The notes under the pieces: model-generated
Told to the model about the DNA's origin: nothing
Seen by the model: only the letters and a program-made list of their open reading frames with translations
The model's database searches: none
In this document: piece after piece, positions 60,519 to 64,000 of the stretch
How positions within the stretch are numbered: position 1 is the first letter of the stretch
Layout: every line of letters starts with the position of its first letter
Source of the DNA: Candidatus Brevundimonas colombiensis
Lineage (GTDB): Bacteria; Pseudomonadota; Alphaproteobacteria; Caulobacterales; Caulobacteraceae
Assembly: GCA_029202665.1 (NCBI GenBank)
Contig: CP119326.1
Location: 2,728,001-2,792,000 of the forward strand
Reading direction: 5' to 3'
Length of the DNA: 64,000 nucleotides
Translations under genes and position numbers: made by a program

Positions 60519-60719
60519 CTATAGGGGAGGCTTTTGCGCCTGTCCAGCGCCCAATCCATCGTTTTCGCCATCATCTTCGGCGCCCTCGTCCAGGGCGGCG
60601 GGAATGGCGTAGGCGCCGGTGAACCAGCGCTGCAGATCCACCTCGGAACACCGGCGCGAGCAGAAGGGCCTGTACTTCGGATCGGCGTCGGACTTGCGGC
60701 ATATGGGGCAGATGGACAT
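60519..60719 (-). CDS. yacG: DNA gyrase inhibitor / zinc-binding protein YacG
   Basis: 66 residues. Zinc Cys4: CPICRKS then FCSRRCSEVDLQRWF, with GAYAIPA following, the YacG signature. E. coli YacG binds GyrB and blocks DNA binding. Acidic C-terminus. Three bases after the RNase gene. Confidence 0.93.
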   Translation of the reverse strand: MSICPICRKSDADPKYRPFCSRRCSEVDLQRWFTGAYAIPAALDEGAEDDGENDGLGAGQAQKPPL

Positions 60720-60722
60720 CGG

Positions 60723-61757
60723 TCAGGTCTCTTCTATATGGCCGCGTCCGGCGGCGACGGCGGCATCCGGCCGGACCCCGGCGCGCGGCCCCAGCCGTTG
60801 GGCCAGCGGACCAGCGATGGCGGCCTCTTCCGGCGTACAACACATGACGATGCGCGGCGCCGCCGTATCGGACAACAGATGTCGTCTCAGGCTGCGCACC
60901 AACGCCAGAGCGCGCGTCGGAAGCGACGGCCGGCCGCCGGCGTCCAGCAGCACCTCATCCAGCGGCGTTTCGCGCCAGGGCAAAGACAGTTCCAACAGGC
61001 CGAACCGGCTGACGCCGCCGAACACCGCCTGCGGTTCGTGGGCGAAAGCGGCGCGCGCGGCCTTGGCTTGCGCCGCCGCGTCCTGCCCGTCCCCGACCAG
61101 ATCGACGACCACCAGGCCGCCCCAGCGGCGTAGGCCGATCAGGCGCGCCGCCTGGTGCAGCCCTTCGCGATTCGCCGCCGCCCTGCCCTGTTTGGGGTCG
61201 CGGCCGGGCGTAGGCGCATGGTCGATGTCGATGGCGACCAGCGCACGGGTCCGCTCAAGAGACAGATCGAGGCCCTGGGCGGAAAAGCGGTGCGTCGCCG
61301 CCAGCGCCTCCTCTTCGGCCTCCGTCACGGCGTCGATGGCGGGAACGCCGACGACTGATTCCTCGCCAGGCGCGAGTGCGCGCAACTGTTCGGCGACTGA
61401 GGGACCCGCCTGGATCAGACGCGGCGCCCCCTCCCCTGGTCCCAGACGGCGAACGACGGCGCCCTTGCCCGACCTCGGCTCTGCGGACACGACGACCTCC
61501 AGCCTCTGCCCCTGGGTCAACCGATCCGCGCGATTGAACGGCAGGAAGGCCGGCGCATCGGCGCCCAGGTCGATGAAGGCGCCGCGCAGGCCGGGATTGA
61601 CCTCGATCACCCGGCCGATCGACCGGGCGCCGAGCCGCATCTGCGCCCGGTCGCTCTCGCGCTGAATCAGAAGATGGGTGAACCGACCGTTTCGCTGGAT
61701 CGCGCCGCGCGTCTCGCCCGGCGTTTCGTCGAGGAAGACCTCGACCGCGCCGCTCAT
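60723..61757 (-). CDS. Ribonuclease E/G family protein, short form
   Basis: 344 residues. S1-like segment (RSIGRVIEVNPGLRGAFIDL, APAFLPFNRADRLTQGQRL) and a DNase I-like catalytic part: the Asp in ALVAIDIDHAPTPG and in GGLVVVDLVGDG match the two metal Asp of RNase E. The Zn-link CPxC and the small domain are absent. It starts in the maf stop (ATGA). Probably an alphaproteobacterial RNase G variant for rRNA or mRNA processing. Confidence 0.82.
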   Translation of the reverse strand: MSGAVEVFLDETPGETRGAIQRNGRFTHLLIQRESDRAQMRLGARSIGRVIEVNPGLRGAFIDLGADAPAFLPFNRADRLTQGQRLEVVVSAEPRSGKGAVVRRLGPGEGAPRLIQAGPSVAEQLRALAPGEESVVGVPAIDAVTEAEEEALAATHRFSAQGLDLSLERTRALVAIDIDHAPTPGRDPKQGRAAANREGLHQAARLIGLRRWGGLVVVDLVGDGQDAAAQAKAARAAFAHEPQAVFGGVSRFGLLELSLPWRETPLDEVLLDAGGRPSLPTRALALVRSLRRHLLSDTAAPRIVMCCTPEEAAIAGPLAQRLGPRAGVRPDAAVAAGRGHIEET

Positions 61758-62335
61758 GGCCGCCAGCCGACGCCGTGCAGCAGTTGGACGGCCTCATAGA
61801 CCGGAAGCCCCATCACGGACGGATGGCTGCCTACGATTCGCTGCACGAAGGCGCCGGCCGGTCCCTGGATGCCATAGGCGCCGGCCTTGCCGCGCCAGTC
61901 GCCCGTGGCGACATAGGTCGCGATCTCACGGTCGGACAAGGATTTGAAGGTCACTCGGGTCTCGTTGACCCGCGAAGACAGTTTTCCGTCCCGAACGACG
62001 GCGACACCGGTGAAGACCCGGTGATTGCGCCCGGACAGCAGTTTCAGGAATCGGGTCGCCTCCGCCGCATCCGCGGCCTTCTCCAGAAAGCGACGGCCGA
62101 CCGACACCACCGTATCGGCGGCGATGATCACGGCCTGGGGATGACGGGCGGCGACGACCTGCGCCTTCGATGTGGCCAGACGCTCGGCCAGACGCGGCGG
62201 GGTTTCACCCTTCAGCGGCGTCTCGTCGATATCGGCAGGGTCGATGTGGTCGGGCGTGATGCCGACCTGCGCCAGCAGTTCGATGCGACGCGGGCTGGAC
62301 GACGCCAGCACAAGTTCAGGACGGGCCCCAGACAA
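61754..62335 (-). CDS. maf: Maf-family nucleotide pyrophosphatase
   Basis: 193 residues. Hydrolyses non-canonical or dTTP/UTP nucleotides. LVLASSSPRRIELLAQVGI at the start, the DIDETP loop, IIAADTVVSVGRRFLEK with the metal Asp, and GVAVVRDGKLSSRVNETRVTFKS; GAYGIQGPAGAFVQRIVGS at the end. 14 bp after infA. Confidence 0.93.
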   Translation of the reverse strand: MSGARPELVLASSSPRRIELLAQVGITPDHIDPADIDETPLKGETPPRLAERLATSKAQVVAARHPQAVIIAADTVVSVGRRFLEKAADAAEATRFLKLLSGRNHRVFTGVAVVRDGKLSSRVNETRVTFKSLSDREIATYVATGDWRGKAGAYGIQGPAGAFVQRIVGSHPSVMGLPVYEAVQLLHGVGWRP

Positions 62336-62349
62336 ATGCCGGCCGGCCT

Positions 62350-62568
62350 TTACTTGAAGCGGTAGGTGATGCGGCCCTTGGTCAGGTCGTAGGGCGTCAT
62401 CTCAACCAGCACCTTATCGCCGGCCAGCACGCGGATGCGGTTCTTGCGCATCTTGCCGGCGGTGTGGGCGATGATCTCGTGGTCGTTCTCAAGCGTCACG
62501 CGGAAAGTGGCGTTCGGCAGCAGTTCGCTGACGGTGCCGGGAAACTCGAGCAGTTCTTCCTTAGCCAT
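62350..62568 (-). CDS. infA: Translation initiation factor IF-1
   Basis: 72 residues, OB fold. EELLEFPGTVSELLPNATFR, then GKMRKNRIRVLAGDKVLVEM and DLTKGRITYRFK. Binds the A site of the 30S subunit. Start at 62568 (MAKEELLEF). Confidence 0.98.
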   Translation of the reverse strand: MAKEELLEFPGTVSELLPNATFRVTLENDHEIIAHTAGKMRKNRIRVLAGDKVLVEMTPYDLTKGRITYRFK

Positions 62569-62600
62569 GCGGCCTCTCACGCCCGTTTGAAATGCGTTCA

Positions 62601-62627
62601 GCCCCACGCCGGGCGGGCGCGTGGGGC
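62601..62627 (-). terminator. Hairpin between UPF0262 and infA
   Basis: 9-bp stem GCCCCACGC with its complement, nine-base loop. No T-tract, so it may be a weak stop or a leader hairpin for infA. Confidence 0.4.
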
Positions 62628-62671
62628 GGAATGGAGGGGCCTAATGCCCGAAAACGCAGAGATAGTCGAGG

Positions 62672-63139
62672 TCAGCCGCGACGGTAGAGGGCGCACAGCA
62701 GCGTAAACAGACGTCGCGCGGTCTCCTGATCGACCACGATCTTGCCTTCCAGCCGCGACTTCAACGCCTCGGCGCCTTCGTTGTGCAGGCCGCGACGGCC
62801 CATATCGACCGATTCGATCTGGCTGGGCGACGATCCCCGCAGCGCCTCGTAATAGCTGTCGCAGATCAGCAGATAGTCCTTCAGCACGCCCTTCAGCGGC
62901 GTCAGGCTGATGGCGTAGGTGCGGGTGAAATCCTCGCCGTCGATGTCGAACACCAGACGATTGTCCTGGAGCGACAGCCTCAGCCTGTAGGGCCCGCCCG
63001 GCGCGCCCTGGGGTTCGAAGCTGTTCTTCTCCACCAGGTCGAAGATGGCGACGCGCCGCTCATGCTCGATCTCGGCCGTCGCGGCCGGCAGGGTCGCAGC
63101 GTCCAGTTCGACCGAGGCCAGCCTGTGCGGACCGCTCAT
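62672..63139 (-). CDS. UPF0262 family protein
   Basis: 155 residues. RLASVELDAATLPAATAEIE, ERRVAIFDLVEKNSFEP, GPYRLRLSLQDNRLVFDIDG, YAISLTPLKGVLKDYLLICD and DMGRRGLHNEGAEALKSRLE are family signatures. Restricted mainly to alphaproteobacteria, function unknown. Overlaps DUF2948 by four bases. Confidence 0.93.
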   Translation of the reverse strand: MSGPHRLASVELDAATLPAATAEIEHERRVAIFDLVEKNSFEPQGAPGGPYRLRLSLQDNRLVFDIDGEDFTRTYAISLTPLKGVLKDYLLICDSYYEALRGSSPSQIESVDMGRRGLHNEGAEALKSRLEGKIVVDQETARRLFTLLCALYRRG

Positions 63140-63621
63140 GCCGCATTCCCTTCTTCCAGTTCGGGGCCGTCCAGGTGGGTCGGCGCGATGCGCGCGGGCC
63201 AGCGTTCGGAGATGTCGGTGACCACGGCGTCCAGGCATTCCACGTCGATCCGCAGATCGCCGCCGCCGGCGAACATCAGGATGACGCGGCCGCTGGGCGC
63301 CTCGGTCGGCATAAAGTCCAGCGCCAGCAGTTCCAGCGATGCGTCGGGGCTGCGCGACAGGCGACGGCTCTTGACCGCCAGCACGTCCCCGAACTGCATC
63401 GCGCACATCACCCGCGTCCCCCCGCATTCCCAGCAGAAACGGCTGAAGGCGATGGTCAGGGTGCGCGCCTGCTTTTCCCACACGATATCGACGGGCCGCA
63501 GGATGGCGTCCTGCAACGCGGCGGAAATGATCTGCAGATCGTCGGCGTCCTCGGCCAGCAGGCGCAGCGGCTCGACCGGCGTGCTGGGAACGGGCGGGAC
63601 CGCGTCGATCTCAGTGCTCAT
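63136..63621 (-). CDS. DUF2948 family protein
   Basis: 161 residues. PLRLLAEDADDLQIISAALQD, RTLTIAFSRFCWE and the C-terminal LDAVVTDISERWPARI fit DUF2948. Function unknown. ATG 63621 has AAAGGGA upstream; a GTG one codon earlier is possible. Starts inside the end of murA (11-base overlap), so coupled to it. Confidence 0.9.
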   Translation of the reverse strand: MSTEIDAVPPVPSTPVEPLRLLAEDADDLQIISAALQDAILRPVDIVWEKQARTLTIAFSRFCWECGGTRVMCAMQFGDVLAVKSRRLSRSPDASLELLALDFMPTEAPSGRVILMFAGGGDLRIDVECLDAVVTDISERWPARIAPTHLDGPELEEGNAA

Positions 63622-64000
63622 CACCTGTTCCCTTTATGCGTCGGATATCGGCGCCGCACGCGCCGAGCTTGTCCTCCAAACGCTCGAACCCGCGATCCAG
63701 ATGATAGACCCGGCCCACCGTCGTTTCGCCCTGGGCGACCAGGCCCGCGATGACCAGGCACATCGACGCCCGCAGATCGGTGGCCATGACCTGGGCGCCG
63801 TGCAGAACCTCGACGCCCGTGACGTGCGCCTCGCCGGCGTGGACGGAAATCTCGGCGCCCAGACGCGCCAGCTCCGGCACGTGCATGAAACGGTTCTCGA
63901 AAATCGTCTCACGCACCGTGCTGACGCCCTCGGCCGTGGTCATCAGGGCCATGAACTGCGCCTGCAGATCGGTGGCGAAGCCGGGATAGATGGCGGTCTC
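63611..64000 (-). CDS. murA: UDP-GlcNAc 1-carboxyvinyltransferase MurA (5' end outside window)
   Basis: C-terminal 129 residues of MurA, first step of peptidoglycan synthesis. PGFATDLQAQFMALMTTAEG (the conserved loop), ENRFMHVPELARLGAEI, DLRASMCLVIAGLVAQGET and the end YHLDRGFERLEDKLGACGAD are diagnostic. The N-terminus with the catalytic Cys is to the right of the window. Confidence 0.96.
   Translation of the reverse strand, partial: ETAIYPGFATDLQAQFMALMTTAEGVSTVRETIFENRFMHVPELARLGAEISVHAGEAHVTGVEVLHGAQVMATDLRASMCLVIAGLVAQGETTVGRVYHLDRGFERLEDKLGACGADIRRIKGTGDEH

Overview
The window is high-GC (high 60s % by eye), densely coded bacterial chromosome. Gene content points to an alphaproteobacterium of the order Caulobacterales, most likely Brevundimonas or a close relative. 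The main reasons are a clear MipZ division-plane ATPase, a TipN-like polarity coiled-coil protein, a tRNA-His of the alphaproteobacterial type (G1-U72, A73), conserved alphaproteobacterial small and unknown families (UPF0262, DUF2948) and GANTC (CcrM-type) sites clustered upstream of mipZ. The genus is inference. No prophage, insertion sequence, CRISPR array, rRNA or plasmid gene was seen. Two REPIN-like inverted repeats are the only mobile-type DNA.

Layout. 1-13.5 kb: a cut-off secreted PPC-domain protein, folD, a lemA-TPM-TPM envelope operon, an EEP-family nuclease/phosphatase, a phospholipase D, the TipN-like protein, a degenerate pyroglutamyl-peptidase homologue, DUF423, proline iminopeptidase, DoxX, and a divergent pirin/LysR pair. 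13.5-24.3 kb: two I78-like lipoproteins with holC and pepA on the minus strand, then the LPS-export and outer-membrane operon lptF-lptG-lptD-surA-pdxA-rsmA. 24.3-27.6 kb: a lower-GC ORFan membrane protein, an aminotransferase and a hybrid histidine kinase with a candidate EcfG (general stress response) promoter. 27.8-34.1 kb: fatty-acid and envelope genes fabD-fabG-acpP-fabF-mltG-yicC-gmk, all on the minus strand. 34.2-38.5 kb: a cytochrome b561-YceI fusion with a stand-alone YceI, then a J-domain protein, mipZ and a SPOR lipoprotein. 38.6-42.7 kb: panC and an aromatic amino-acid block (class II DAHP synthase, prephenate dehydratase, chorismate mutase).

42.7-51.3 kb: small proteins, a ROK fructokinase, tRNA-Val, a dicarboxylate/amino-acid symporter, phosphoglycolate phosphatase, glmU-rpiA, a lone sugar transferase and an M28 peptidase. 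51.3-57.7 kb: ligA, a LytTR regulator divergent from an acyltransferase, DUF2147, an aldo/keto reductase and tRNA-His. 57.8-64 kb: the exbB-exbD-tonB operon, tRNA-Phe, and the block murA-DUF2948-UPF0262-infA-maf-RNase E/G-yacG.

The most interesting item is an unannotated 33-codon ORF between prephenate dehydratase and chorismate mutase. It ends in a run rich in both Phe and Tyr and is followed by a strong hairpin. A segment of it is complementary to the chorismate mutase start region. This looks like an attenuation leader sensing both end products of the branch that chorismate mutase opens. Other points worth checking are a pyroglutamyl peptidase homologue lacking all three catalytic residues, a tandem I78-like lipoprotein pair with a shared CTTC motif, an EcfG promoter and an orphan plus-strand terminator beside the hybrid kinase, REPIN-like elements at fabD/fabG and gph/glmU, and a 27-residue ORF with a good ribosome site.
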